Assembly (NCBI RefSeq): GCF_963583255.1
Contig: NC_084816.1
Coordinates: forward strand, 15,611,100 to 15,675,099
Direction of reading: 5' to 3'
Source of the DNA: Pyrus communis
Taxonomy: Eukaryota; Streptophyta; Magnoliopsida; Rosales; Rosaceae
Length of the DNA stretch: 64,000 nt
Shown: positions 8,603 to 19,321 of the stretch, one piece after another
How positions within the stretch are numbered: position 1 is the stretch's first letter
How the letters are laid out: every line of letters starts with the position of its first letter
Made by a program: the position numbers and the translations under genes
Notes under the pieces: generated by a model
Database searches by the model: none
What the model was told of the DNA's origin: nothing
The model's input: the letters and a program-made list of their open reading frames with translations, nothing else

Positions 8603-10815
8603 TGATGCGAATTTTATACGCGCACAAATTAAACCCTCTTTTTGACAATTGTAGTATAAGTATAAGTAGGGATCGTTCTGGACCGGGGATTAGGAGGGAT
8701 TGTTAATCACTTGGATTTGACTCAAAAACGTAAAAACACAATATAAAACACTATACTAGACTCAAAGAATGCAAAACTAAACTTTAAAATACTCAAACAA
8801 ACTAAAAGATTCAAAACAACACAAACACACTCAAATCTGCCTAAAAACCACTTTCTGGGCAGATTTGAGCACAAACACAAATTTGGACGAATTTGTTTAA
8901 CAAATTGAATCAAAACACTTATAAACACAAACTAAAAATATTTCTAACTAATCTAACACTTTAAAATAAATGGGGATTGAGGTTTGGACGAAAATAAACT
9001 AAATGGACAGATTCTAATTAAAACAGATTATAAAAACGAAATTGATGAAATGGAATGAATGGATGATAGAATAGCTAAGGGGTTCTTCTCCACACATGTT
9101 ACACTTACATAATAAAAAGATTTCCAATTGCATTTCAATAAATTATTAAACTCATCACCCCGGGTCAATTAGGTACGCTTAAATTAACCGTCAAGTTTTC
9201 CTTAAGTTAATGAATTGGATGGGTTAGCGCAACGCAATTCACAACATTCTCCAAAAGTCCTTTACGTGAACAGCACAATAAAGATACAATCAAAGATCAT
9301 TAAGCATTATGAAAACTATAAGTGTTGACGAGGCATTCGTTACTATGATGAGCATGAAACTCGTGCCAAGAATTCATTTAACGCGATTGTTTATAAGCAA
9401 CCTCCACTACTTGTGAATATAAGTTCATAACGATTAGGTGAAACTCACTTATATTCTAGCGTCATATTCATGCATGAAAATTAAGCGTGCACTCTCAATA
9501 AACATACATAAATAAGTTATCAATCAAACGGTTAAACAAATTGAATCCACAACTTATGAAACGTAATTAGAAGTAATCAAATCAAAATGCAAGCATAAAC
9601 ATTTATTTCGAATCCCCCCCTAGCCAAGGGGGGTTTAGTTCCTCATGGTACAAAACAAAGAGAATCAAAGAAACACCTAAACATTCCAACAACTCAAACT
9701 TGAATTGTATGAACGTTTAGGCCCTCTTCTCTTCCATGCCTCATTCGTACAAAACAAAGAGTATTGAAATTAAACATAGAAATCAAAGAAGCACCTAAAC
9801 ATTCTAACAACTCAAACTTGAATTGTATGAACGTTTAGGCACTCTTCTCTTCCTCTTCGTTGTAGCACAAGGTCTAGGGATAGTTTGATGGTGTGAATGG
9901 TTTGGGGAGTGGTGGAGGAATGGAAGAGGAGTTGTGGAGATGGAAGGATGGTGTTTGGATTTGTAGGGGAAGGCACGGCACAAGGGTGGTTTGATGTCTA
10001 CATTTCTGCAATGGATGAGTGAATGAGAATGAAATGTGTATGAATTGAGATGTCCATGAATGAATGAATGCAAGGGTATTTATAGGAGTAGTGGAGGGAA
10101 CATATGGCTATGTCATTTGTAGGTGAAGTAAGTGTGTGAGGTTGGTGAAGTAAGTGGAGGTTGTAGGTGAAGTAGGTGGATGTTGTAGGTGAAGTAGGTG
10201 GATGTTGTAGGTGAAGTAGTGGATGTTGTAGGTGAAGTAGGTGGATGTTGTAGGTGAAGTAGGTGGATGTTGTAGGTGATTATGAGTGATAAGTGATAAG
10301 TTTATGATATGTTAAGTGATAAGTGAATGATTATGATAAGTGATAAATGAATGTATGATATGATAAGTGGTGAATGATATGTGGTGAATGATAAGTGGTA
10401 AGTGATATGTGATAAGTGATATGTGGTGTGTGATAAGTGATATGTGATAAGTGGTGAATGATATGTGATAAGTGATATGTGATGTATGATATGTGATAGT
10501 GTGGAATGTTGGAATGTTATGCACGGCTAAGGATAAAGGAAAGGTTTAAATGTCCTAAAACTAAAGGGAACAAGGTTCCAACACTTTGGTCTTTAATTAG
10601 GTCTTCAATTTCGTCCAACACTTTGGCTTCAAGCATAAGCTATCCGTCCTTAGCCCAAAAGTGCTCCAAAAGTCTCCAAAATGCATCTTTTTGCTCCTTT
10701 AGCCCTTTGGACCTACAAACACACGAAAATAGCTTAAAGTACTAAAATAACTAAAGAAACATAACGTAAATGCACGAGAACAAGCTATTTAAGTCGCATG
10801 AATAGGCTCCTATCA
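8603..10815 (-). repeat. LARD-1 right LTR (5' LTR in element sense)
   Basis: It is 2213 bp and agrees with 2378-4590 at a constant 6225-bp offset, including all satellites, the hairpin and identical short-ORF translations. I saw no difference in the stretches I compared. Confidence 0.95.
10115..10500 (+). repeat. 22-bp and 14-bp satellites in LARD-1 right LTR
   Basis: These are the exact counterparts of 3890-4275. Equal lengths in two slippage-prone arrays are further evidence of a recent insertion. Confidence 0.85.
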
Positions 10816-10920
10816 TTGGCTTGGCATGAGCCAATGAGGTGGTGTGGCAGGGGCCATTGCTTGTGTTGCTCGGCTTGATTGAAGCCAAGGACTGGCTCGG
10901 CATGGGCCGAGGAAGTGGCG

Positions 10921-11270
10921 TGGTGTCAAATATGTTTGTATATACTCCGAGATAGGATGTGTAAAAAATCGCAAAAAAAAAAAAAAAAAAACATTAAGAG
11001 ATTATGTAATGGGCCCATAAGTGAAAAAAAAAAAAACATTTAGAGATTATCTGGCGGCTGTCCAAAATTTTGCTTTGTTCGTGTCGGTTATATTCAACAA
11101 GACCATGAGTGAAAAAAAAAAAAAAATTTAAACTATGTCTTTATTTATTTATTTATAATCAATATAACATTTAAAAATAATAAAATAGTCAATTTATGTT
11201 AGTTATAACCACCAGAGTACCAAAATAATAACCGCCAGAAACTAAAATAATAAAATAGTTGATTTTTGTC
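10921..11270 (+). repeat. Truncated CACTA-like fragment
   Basis: It matches 799-1160 (poly-A run, then GTCGGTTATA and TAACCACC motifs) but starts abruptly inside the element. It marks the left border of the tandem gene array, whose first unit begins near 11270. Confidence 0.5.
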
Positions 11271-11640
11271 CATTTACTGTAGAACAAGTAAGGCTAGTCG
11301 AGCTCTTTTTCCTACTTGTCGTCTCTTTTTCACGCAACAATATTCACTAACACGACAAACAAGTTCAATTCACGGTTTTTGAAACTCTGTTGTAATAAAC
11401 TAGTCAATGAATTAATTTGCAAACAAGTAATGTTTGTGCAAAATAATATATAGTTATGTGATTGTTGAGATTAATTAAACAATTTATCGGAACTTGTAAG
11501 TTGCGTTTATGGTACGAAAATAAATACCAAATTAGAAACTCTAACATTTGATACCTCACTTTGGTAAATACATTGCTAAAGTAGTTTTAAAGGAAAATGT
11601 GTTTTTCATTTTAAGAGTGACTCGCACCTTTGCCTTATCC

Positions 11641-11650
11641 CTTATAAGTG
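11641..11650 (+). promoter_or_regulatory. TATA box, array copy 1
   Basis: CTTATAAGTG, 84 bp before the ATG. The same box precedes most copies (for example 20951-20960 for copy 6). Confidence 0.6.
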
Positions 11651-11733
11651 TAGAAGTCCTTGCATCAAAGTTCAACTGTTTCTAAGCGATCATTTTCTGA
11701 GAAAATCAAAAGTTACTCATTCTTTCCACCATT

Positions 11734-12027
11734 ATGGCCGGACGAAACATGTTACCAATTGTGGTCATTTTTCTTTTGGTGAGTTGCTCATTTCCAACGT
11801 TAGTGCATTTGGATGACTCGACGGTCATGGTTAAGTGCAAAAAACATTTCAGCATAAAATATGCAATCGACGTGTACAACTATATTTTCAAAGGGAAGAA
11901 AATTGGTGACTTAAGTTGTCGGGCCCTTGTGGCGTTGGGAAAACCATGCCATAATGTTTTCGTGAACAACACCTTTACTTATGAGCACACCGGGAATAGA
12001 ACTGTTATTCAAGCCAAGGCTGATTGA
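11734..12027 (+). pseudogene. Array copy 1: prolamin-like secreted protein, C-terminally truncated
   Basis: The ORF has an N-terminal signal peptide (residues 1-24) and the family's first three mature cysteines (35, 62 and 72). It ends at codon 98, where the CGA arginine codon of intact copies is TGA. This removes the last 18 residues, including the fourth conserved cysteine; the lost tail is still readable to 12084. The sequence also differs from the other copies in the mature N-terminus (DDSTVMVKC) and is the most diverged full-length copy. Promoter and ATG are intact, so a truncated product could still be made, but loss of a disulfide partner makes it probably non-functional. Confidence 0.7.
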
Positions 12028-12368
12028 GTATTTAATCATTGTATAATTGAAAATTTTGTCCCACCTCCTTCTTCGCTATCTTAAACAGAGAATTGAACTT
12101 CTCTACGGCTAACAAATTTGTGGGATGTTTCATGAGTTAGAATAAAATTTCAATAAATTTGCTCTGATGCATTGTTACGACTTCACTTTGTTGTTTTGAG
12201 TTGTAAAGCATTTTCTAAATGATTGAGGACTGAACAATAGTAATAAAACAACTACCACGCCAATTTAAAATCCTTCCTGAAACATCGTAACTCATAGAGA
12301 TCAATTTTACATTTATTCGGCCTTTACCCCTGCATCACGTTTGGTTATTATAGCTACACTGCATATTG

Positions 12369-12590
12369 ATGTGTAGTGCTTATTTTTCTCGAAATTTATA
12401 TTGCTCATCCCATTTGAAGCATGTACGGAACTATTGTCCGCTATATGGCTACTCATATGATCGCGATCTATCTCGTAACAGTCATACGTGTTTTCTTCAT
12501 TGTTTCCAACTCCAAGTTGAGAAAGATGAAAAGCTCGCGATGGCATATTGCCCAAAATTCTTACAAAATAGCATTGAAATGGATTTATGA
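12369..12590 (+). other. Downstream module, unit 1 (ORF remnant)
   Basis: This is a copy of the second conserved module of each unit. One frame from the ATG at 12369 gives 73 residues and stops where CGA became TGA. An overlapping frame from 12421 is open for 102 residues with a hydrophobic segment. Neither frame is clearly favoured, and no known family is recognised. Confidence 0.3.
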
Positions 12591-13211
12591 AAGACTCTTG
12601 ATCGACTCCTATTGGCCTTTTGGTTCAAATTGTTATGCACATGCTACACTTTATAAAAGTGTGCTACCTTGGTATCTTTTTATATTTTTGTATTTTTTTT
12701 TTTTATCTTTTTTACTTTGGTCTGAATAACCAAAACTAGGATATTTGTTGAATAATTTGACACATTAGTGACACAACTGTAGTTTGTGAACGTCATATGC
12801 AGGCGCGTGGGACATGAGTATTGTACTATACGCAGTAGGGTGTGATATAATATTTGTTCTAAAATGAGTTTACCAAGAAAATGGTGCTCATTTATTTAAT
12901 CTATAGCACTTCAATAGTTCTTCGCTTCTTAACAAATTTAATCTCTCATGTCACATTTTGATTTTGATATAGTAGAAATAATATTGCTCAAGAAATACGT
13001 TTGTCCATTCATTGTAGAAAAATTAAGTTGCGTTTATGGTACCAAAACAAATATCAAATTAGAAACTCTTGTATTTGATCCCTCATAGCAATAAATACGG
13101 TGCCAAAGTAGTTTTAAAGGAAAATACGTTTATCATTTTTCGAATGACTCGCACCTTTACCTCATCCCTTTAAAATGTAGAAGTCCTTGCTTTAAAGTTC
13201 AACTACATCTA

Positions 13212-13589
13212 ATGGATCATTTTCTAAGAAAATCAAAAGTCACTCATTCTATCCACCATTACGGTGGACTAAACAGGTTTCCAATTGTGGTCATTTTGCT
13301 GTTGGCGAGTTGCGCACTTCCAACGTTGGCGTATTTGTATGACTCCCCGGCCGTGGTTGAGTGCAAAAAACATTTCAGCATAAAAAATGCATTCGATGTG
13401 TACAATGTTTTTGTAACTTTAGTTGTCGGGCCCTTGTGGGGTTGGGAAGACCGTGCCATAATGTTCGTGAACAACACCTTTACTTATGAGCACACCAGGA
13501 TCAGAACTGCCATTCAAGCCAGGGCTGACCGAGTATTTAATCATTGTATAATAGTAACTTCCATCCCACCTCCTTCTTCACTATCTTAA
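13212..13589 (+). pseudogene. Array copy 2: re-opened secreted-protein ORF with compensated frameshifts
   Basis: The normal start is destroyed (ATG to ACG plus a 1-bp loss at 13261), but a leader ATG at 13212 has come into frame and adds about 17 residues before the signal peptide. A deletion after FDVYN shifts the frame, and a 2-bp loss further on restores it. The result is an open 125-codon ORF in which the segment holding cysteines 62 and 72 is replaced by unrelated residues. Only the first and last mature cysteines remain. It is most likely a pseudogene whose frame survived by chance; an N-terminal extension would also hamper the signal peptide. Confidence 0.7.
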
Positions 13590-14872
13590 ACAGAGAATTG
13601 AACTTCTCTAGGGCTAACAAATTTGTGCGATGTTTCATGAGTTAGAATAAAATTTTGATATATTTGCTTTGATGCGTTGTTACAACTTCACTTTGTTGTT
13701 TTGAGTTGTAAAGCATTTTCAAAATGATTGAGGAATGAACAATAGTAATAAAACAACTACCACGCCAATTTAAATTACTTCGTGAAATCGTAACTAAGAG
13801 AGATCAATTTTACATTTATTAGGCCTTTACCCGTGCATTACATTTCGTTATTACAACTACACTAGATATTGATGTGTAGTGCATATCTTTCTAGAAACTT
13901 ATATTGCTCGTCCCATTTCAAGCATGTACAGAACTATTGTCCGTTATATGGCTACTCGTACGATCGCGATCTTCCTCGTAACAGTCATACGTGTCTTCAT
14001 CATTGTTTCCGGCTCCAAGTTGAGAAAGATGAAAAGTTCGCTATGGCGTATTGCCTACAATTATTACCAAACGACATTTAAATAGGTTTACAAAAGACCC
14101 TTGATCAACTCCAATTGGCCTTTTGGTTCAAGTTGTTTTGCACATGCTACACTTTATAAAAGTGTGCTACCTCGGTATCTTTTTATATTTTTGTATTTTT
14201 CTTTATCTTTTTTACTTTGGTCTAAATAACCAAAACTAGGATATTTGTTGAATAAACGGACACATTATTGATGCAACTGTAGCTTGTTAATGTTATAATC
14301 AGGCGTGCAGGACGTGAGTATTGTACCAGACGCAGTAGGGTGTGATATAATATTTGTGCTAAAATGAGTTTACCAAGAACGGGGTGCTCATTCATTTAAT
14401 CTATTGTACTTCAATAGTTCTTCACTTCTTAACAAATTTAATCTCTCGCGTAATATTTTGATTTTGATATAGTAGAAATAATAATGCTCCAGAAATAGGT
14501 TTGCCCATTTACTACATAACAATTAAGGTTTATTGCGTTCTTTTTCCTGCTTATCGTCTCTTTTTCACGCAACGATAGTCACTAAAACGACATGCAAGTT
14601 CAGTTAACGGTTTTCACAACTCTATTGTGATAAACTAGTCAGTGAATTAATTTGCAAATAAGTAATATTTGTGCGAAATAATAAATAGCTATGTGATTGT
14701 TGAGCAGTAAACAATTTATGGGAACTTGTAAGTTGCGTTTATGGTTCCAAAATAAATTCCAAATTAGAAACTCTCGTATTTGATAGCTCACATTAGTAAA
14801 TACATTGCCAAAGTACTTTTAAAGGAAAATACGTTTATCATTTTTCGTATGACTCGCACCATTGCCTTATCC

Positions 14873-14881
14873 TTTATAAGT
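14873..14881 (+). promoter_or_regulatory. TATA box, array copy 3
   Basis: TTTATAAGT about 85-90 bp before the ATG at 14965, in the same context as in the other intact copies. Confidence 0.6.
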
Positions 14882-14964
14882 GTAGAAGTCTTTCATCAAA
14901 GTTCAACTCCATCTAAAGGATCATTTTCTGAGCAAATAAAAAATTACTCATTCTTTCCACCATT

Positions 14965-15315
14965 ATGGCCGGACTAAACATGTTTTCAATTGTGGTCATT
15001 TTGCTTTTGGCGAGTTGCGCACTTCCTACGCTAGGGCATTTGGATGACTCGCCAGCTGTGGTTGAGTGCAAAAAACATTTCAGCATAAAGTATGCATTTG
15101 ACGTGTACAATTATATTTTCAAAGGGAAGAAAATTGGTGACTTTAGTTGTCGGGCCCTTGTGGCCTTGGGAAGACCATGCCATAATGTTTTCGTGAATAG
15201 CACCTTAACTTATGAGCACACCGGGAATAGAACTACCATTCAAACCAGGGCTGATCGAGTATTTAATCATTGTATAATTGCAACTTCCGTACCACCTCCT
15301 TCTTCGCTATCTTAA
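14965..15315 (+). CDS. Array copy 3: intact prolamin-like (ECA1/DD11-like) secreted protein
   Basis: The 116-residue protein has a signal peptide (hydrophobic core VVILLLASCALPTLG, cleavage predicted near residue 24). The mature chain of about 92 residues has four cysteines (35, 62, 72, 103), a Y-N-Y-I-F-K-G-K-K-I-G-D segment and a PPPSSLS tail. The spacing around SCRALVALGRPCHN matches the CC...C part of plant prolamin-like proteins (ECA1 gametogenesis-related, DOWN-REGULATED IN DIF1 11), small secreted proteins of the embryo sac. The usual six-cysteine pattern is reduced to four: Y43 and S61 stand where cysteines are expected. Two N-glycosylation sequons are present (NST and NRT). The gene has no intron. 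TATA box, ATG and AATAAA are intact, so it is probably functional. Family assignment is by motif reading only. Confidence 0.75.
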   Translation: MAGLNMFSIVVILLLASCALPTLGHLDDSPAVVECKKHFSIKYAFDVYNYIFKGKKIGDFSCRALVALGRPCHNVFVNSTLTYEHTGNRTTIQTRADRVFNHCIIATSVPPPSSLS

Positions 15316-15378
15316 ACAGTGAATTGAACTTCTCTATGGCTAACGAATTTGTGGGATGTTTCATGAGTTAGAATAAAA

Positions 15379-15384
15379 TTTCGA
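15379..15384 (+). terminator. Polyadenylation signal, array copy 3
   Basis: An AATAAA hexamer in GAATAAAATTT about 60 bp after the stop. It recurs at the equivalent position in most units. Confidence 0.5.
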
Positions 15385-16179
15385 TATATTTGCTTTGATG
15401 CGTTTTTACGACTTCACTTTGTTGTTTTGAGTTGTAAAGCATTTTCTAAATGACTAAGGAATGAACAATAGTAATAAACCAACTACCACACCAATTTAAA
15501 GTACTTCGTGAAATCGTAACTAATTGAGATCAATTTTACATTTATTCGGCCTTTACCTGTGCATTACGTTTGGTTATTACAGCCACATTGCTTATGGATG
15601 TGTAGTGCTTATTTTTCTAGAAACTTATATTGCTCGTCCCATTTCAAGCATGTATGGATCGCGATCTTCCTCGCAACAGTCAGACGTGTCTTCTTGATTG
15701 TTTCTGGCTCTAGGTTGAGAAAGATGAAAAGTTCGCCATGGCGTATTGCCTAAAATTATTACAGAACAACGTTGAGATGGGTTTAAGAAAGACTCTTGAT
15801 CAACTCTTATTGGCCTTTTGGTTCAAGTTGTTATGCACATGCTACACTTTGTAAAAGTGTTCTACCCCAATATCTTTTTTTATATTTGTATTTCTTTTTT
15901 TTATCTTTTTTACTTTGGTCTGAATAACCAAAAGTAGGATATTTGTTGAATAATTTGGCACATTATTGACGCAACTGTAGCTCGTTAATGATATATTCAG
16001 GCGTGCGGGACATGAGTATTGTACCGTACACAGTAGGGTGTGATATAATATTTGTGCTAAAATGTGTTTACCAAGAAAGGGGTGCTCATTTTTTTAATCT
16101 ATTGTACTTCAGTAGTTCTTCGCTTCTTAGCAAATTTAATCTCTCACGTCACATTTTGATTTTGATATGGTAGAAATAA

Positions 16180-16371
16180 GGGTAAAGTACAAAAAACTAC
16201 CTCAACTATTGATGTCACGACACTTTCATATCTCATCTTTTAAAATTGACAATGTCATACCTCATCTTATGAATATGTGCCAATGTTATACCTTTCGTTA
16301 GTCTGCCGTTAATTTATTAGTTAAATGCTGACGTGGCTTGATCTAGACCCCACTTTCTATTAAAAAAAATT
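16180..16371 (+). repeat. MULE left terminal inverted repeat
   Basis: It pairs with 17372-17563. Shared internal landmarks include AAATGCTGACGTGGCTTGAT and CCCACTTT followed by T/A-rich sequence. Confidence 0.85.
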
Positions 16372-16673
16372 AAAAAAAAATTAAAAAAATCATTTAATAT
16401 TTTTAAATATTAAAATAATAAAGAAAAGTTAAAAAAGAAAAAAAAATCCCATCCCCCCTCCCCTTTCTCTCTTTCCCCATCTTCTTCTTCCCTAAGTAAT
16501 TTTCAACCAAAAATAAAAAAATAAAATAAAATAATTTGAAAACCCATTAACCCCCAACCCCCCGAAGAAGAAGAAGACAGCTCTCTCTCCCCATCTTCTT
16601 CTTCTCTGCGTAATTTTCAACCAAAAAAAAAAAACAAAAAAATTTGAAAACCATTAACCCCCAACCCCCCAAA

Positions 16674-16720
16674 GAAGAAGAAGAAGAAGAAGAAGAAAAA
16701 AAAAAAAAAAAAAAAAAAAA
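16674..16720 (+). repeat. (GAA)n followed by poly(A)
   Basis: About seven GAA units then a run of roughly 25 A, next to the Cassandra target site. It produces only low-complexity ORFs. Confidence 0.85.
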
Positions 16721-16727
16721 CCTATCC

Positions 16728-17011
16728 TGTCACATCCCGGCCCGGGAAGGATCACTTCTCGGGCCCGCTCCACCACCGTAGCACGATATTGTCCGCTTTG
16801 GGCTTACCATTCCCTCACGGTTTTGTTTTTGGGAGCTCACGAGCAACTTCCCAGTGGGTCACCCATCATGGGATTGCTCTAACCTCCTTCTCGCTTAACT
16901 TCGGAGTTCCTACGGAACCCGAAGCTAGTGAGCTCCCAAAAGGCCTCGTGCTAGGTAGGGATGGGAATATACATTTAAGGATCACTCCCCTAGGCGATGT
17001 GGGATGTCACA
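16728..17011 (-). mobile_element. Cassandra TRIM solo LTR (copy 2), nested in the MULE
   Basis: It is 284 bp, the same length as copy 1 and in the same orientation, with TGTGACATCCC...GGGATGTGACA ends on the minus strand. A perfect 5-bp duplication TATCC flanks it (16723-16727 and 17012-17016). The 5S-like domain is at 16831-16937. Open frames crossing it are chance. Confidence 0.9.
16831..16937 (-). ncRNA. 5S rRNA-like domain inside Cassandra LTR 2
   Basis: The minus strand shows GAACTCCGAAGTTAAGCGAG and GATGGGTGACCCACTGGGAA, close to the 5S internal control region. A perfect 10-bp inverted repeat, GGGAGCTCAC and its complement, closes the domain (16831-16840 and 16928-16937). It is better preserved than copy 1. 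Confidence 0.78.
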
Positions 17012-17371
17012 TATCCAGTTCGTCCCCCCCCCCAAAAAAAAAAAAAACAAATCCAACCCCCTCCAGGTCGATTCCGCGAGGGGTGGGTGCTAGGTTGGGT
17101 GGGTGCAAGGATGGGTGGATGCGAGAGGAAGGCGAACCGGGATTTTTTTTTTTTTTGTTTTTGGGTTGCAGGTAGGGGCTCAAGTGGGGGAGAAGAGGGG
17201 GTGGGGGATGGGGATGGGTTGCAGGCTTGCAACAGGTAGATGGGGGCGGGAAGGAGGGAGGGAAATGAACGAAATGTTTTGTTTTGTTTTTTTTTTTTTT
17301 TACTTTGTTTTATTATTTCAATATTTAAAAAAATATTAAATTTTTTTTTTTAGTTTTTAATAATATTTTAT

Positions 17372-17563
17372 TAATTTTTTTAATAAAAAGTGGGCCCTTA
17401 ATCAAGCCACGTCAGCATTTAATTGAGAAATTCACGCTAAGCTAACGGAAGGTATAACATTGGCACAAATTCGTAAGATGAGGTATGACATTGTCAATTT
17501 TAAAAGATGAGGTATGAAAGTATTGTGACACCAATAGTTGAGGTAGTTTTTTGTACTTTACCC
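17372..17563 (-). repeat. MULE right terminal inverted repeat
   Basis: Inverse complement of 16180-16371, ending TTTACCC at the 9-bp target duplication. Confidence 0.85.
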
Positions 17564-17611
17564 TAGAAATAATAATGCATTCGACATGTACATTTTGATT
17601 TTGATTTTGAT

Positions 17612-17958
17612 ATGGCTGGACTAAACATTCAATTGTGGTCATTTTGCTTTTGGCGAGTTGTGCACTTCTGACACTAGCACATTCGGATGACTCGCCGGTC
17701 ATGGTTGAGTGCAAAAAACATTTCAGCATAAAGTATGCATTCAACGTGTATAATTATATTTTCAAAGGGAAGAAAATTAGTGACTTTAGTTGTTGGGCCC
17801 TTGTGGCGTTGGGAAGACCGTGCCATAATGTTTTCGTGAACATCACATTTGCTTATGAAGACACCGGGAACATAACTACCATTCAACCCAAGGCCGATCG
17901 AGTATTTAATCATTGTATAATTGCAAGTTCCATCCCACCTCCTTCTTCGTTATCTTAA
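17612..17958 (+). pseudogene. Array copy 4: secreted-protein pseudogene without promoter
   Basis: The ATG at 17612 is kept, but a 4-bp deletion just after it shifts the frame within the signal peptide, giving an early stop. The mature region remains open, with cysteines 35, 62, 72 and 103 and a changed FSCWAL motif. About 460 bp of upstream sequence, including the TATA box, is missing between the MULE and the gene (17573-17611), so no normal promoter is left. Changes such as YEDTGNI suggest it has been free of constraint for some time. Confidence 0.8.
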
Positions 17959-18232
17959 ACAGAGAATTGAACTTCTCTAGGGCTAACAAATTTGTGGGAT
18001 GTTTCATGAGTTAGAATAAAGTTTCGATATATTTGCTTTGATGCGTTGTTACAACTTCACCTTGTTGTTTTAAGTTGAAGCATTTTCTAAATGATTGAGG
18101 ATTGAACAATAATAATAAACAACTACCACGCCAAGTTAAATTACTTCGTGAAATCATAGCTAATAGAGATCAATTTTACATTTATTCGGCCTTTACCCGT
18201 GCATTTCGTTATTACAGCTACACTGCATATTA

Positions 18233-18520
18233 ATGTGTAGTGCATATTTTTCTAAAAACTTATATTGGCCATCCATTTCAAGCATGTATGGAACTATTGT
18301 CCATTATATGGCTACTCATATGGTCGCGATCTTCCTCGTAACAGTCATACGTGTCTTCTTCATTGTTTCTGGCTCCAAGTTGAGAAAGATGGAAAGTTCG
18401 CCACAACGTATTGCCTAAAATTCTTACAAAATGACGTTGAAATGGGCTTACGAAAGACTCTTGATTGACTCTTATTGGCCTTTGGTTCAAGTTGCTATGC
18501 ACATGCTACACTTTGTAAAA
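18233..18520 (+). other. Downstream module, unit 4 (degenerate)
   Basis: A copy of the second conserved module. A small deletion near 18270 breaks the longer frame, although it is open again from 18265. The overlapping frame ends at RIA followed by TAA. Confidence 0.3.
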
Positions 18521-19228
18521 GTGTGCTAACTTGGTATCTTTTCTTATTTTTGTATTTTTTTTTCTTTTTTACTTTGGTCAGAGTAACCAAAACTAGGATA
18601 TTTGTTGAATAATTTGACACATTATTGAGACAATTGTAGCTCGTTAACGTTATATTCAGGCGTGCGAGACGTGAGTATTGTACCATACGCAGTAGGATGT
18701 AATATAATATTCGCGCTAAAATGAGTTAACCAAGAAAGGGGTGTTCATTTATTTAATCTATTGTAATACAGTTCTTCGCTTCTTAACAAATTTAATCTCT
18801 CAAGTCACATTTTGATTTTGATATAGTAGAAATAATAATGCTCGAGCAATACGTTTGTCCATTTACTACAGAACAATTAGAGCTAGTTGCGTTCTTTTTC
18901 CTGCTTGTCTTCTCTTTTCACGCAACGATAGTCACTAACACGACATGGAAGTTCAGTTCACGGTTTTCAGAACTCTATTGTAATAAACTAGTCAGTGAAT
19001 TAATTTGCAAACAAGTAATATTTGTGCGAAATAATAAATAGCTATGTGATTGTTGAGATTAGTTAAACAATTTATGGGAACTTGTAAGTTGCGTTTACTG
19101 TACCAAAATAAATACCAAATTAGAAACTCTTGTATTTGATAGCTCACATCAGTAAATACGTTGCTAAAGTAGTTTTAAAGGAAAATACGTTTATCATTTT
19201 TTGAATGACTCGCACCTTTGCCTCATCC

Positions 19229-19238
19229 TTTATAAGTG
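19229..19238 (+). promoter_or_regulatory. TATA box, array copy 5
   Basis: TTTATAAGTG, about 90 bp before the ATG at 19322. Confidence 0.6.
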
Positions 19239-19321
19239 TAGAAGTCCTTGCGTCAAAGTTCAACTATATCTAAAGGATCATTTTCTGAGAAAATAAAAAA
19301 TTAGTCAATATTTCCACCATT

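Larger units (their letters stand above)
2378..10815 (-). mobile_element. LARD-1: complete non-autonomous LTR retrotransposon
   Basis: This is an 8438-bp element with two 2213-bp LTRs beginning TGATGCG and ending CTATCA (plus-strand reading). It is flanked by the perfect 5-bp target duplication TTGGC (2373-2377 and 10816-10820). The primer-binding site next to the right LTR is complementary to the 3' end of tRNA-Asp, and the polypurine tract is next to the left LTR, so the element reads on the minus strand. The 4012-bp interior has no gag or pol on the sense strand; its only long ORF is on the opposite strand (7629-8306). Corresponding LTR landmarks keep a constant offset of 6225 bp from end to end, so the LTRs have no net indel and the insertion is very recent. 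Mobility would require proteins supplied by another element. The tRNA-Asp primer is used by several Ty3-gypsy Tat/Athila elements, but lineage is not proven here. Confidence 0.93.
16180..17563. mobile_element. Mutator-like non-autonomous element (TIR-MULE)
   Basis: The element begins GGGTAAAGTACAAAAAACTA and ends with its inverse complement. The terminal inverted repeats are about 190 bp and diverge slightly. A perfect 9-bp target duplication, TAGAAATAA, flanks it (16171-16179 and 17564-17572), the length typical of Mutator-like elements. The interior is low-complexity (CT-rich, GAA repeats, A and T runs) and holds a nested Cassandra solo LTR. No transposase is encoded. It separates unit 3 from unit 4 of the array. 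Confidence 0.88.

Noticed and set aside
12421..12729. 102-codon frame with a hydrophobic segment as a certain membrane protein gene
   Set aside because: It overlaps another frame that is at least as well kept. Most units have a stop after RIA, and substitutions do not favour this frame.
16831..16937. True 5S ribosomal RNA gene
   Set aside because: Length, flanks and target duplication show it is the 5S-like part of a Cassandra LTR; several positions differ from 5S rRNA.
16789..17175. 128-codon plus-strand ORF and overlapping frames up to 17339
   Set aside because: They run through the Cassandra LTR and adjacent homopolymers; composition artefact.
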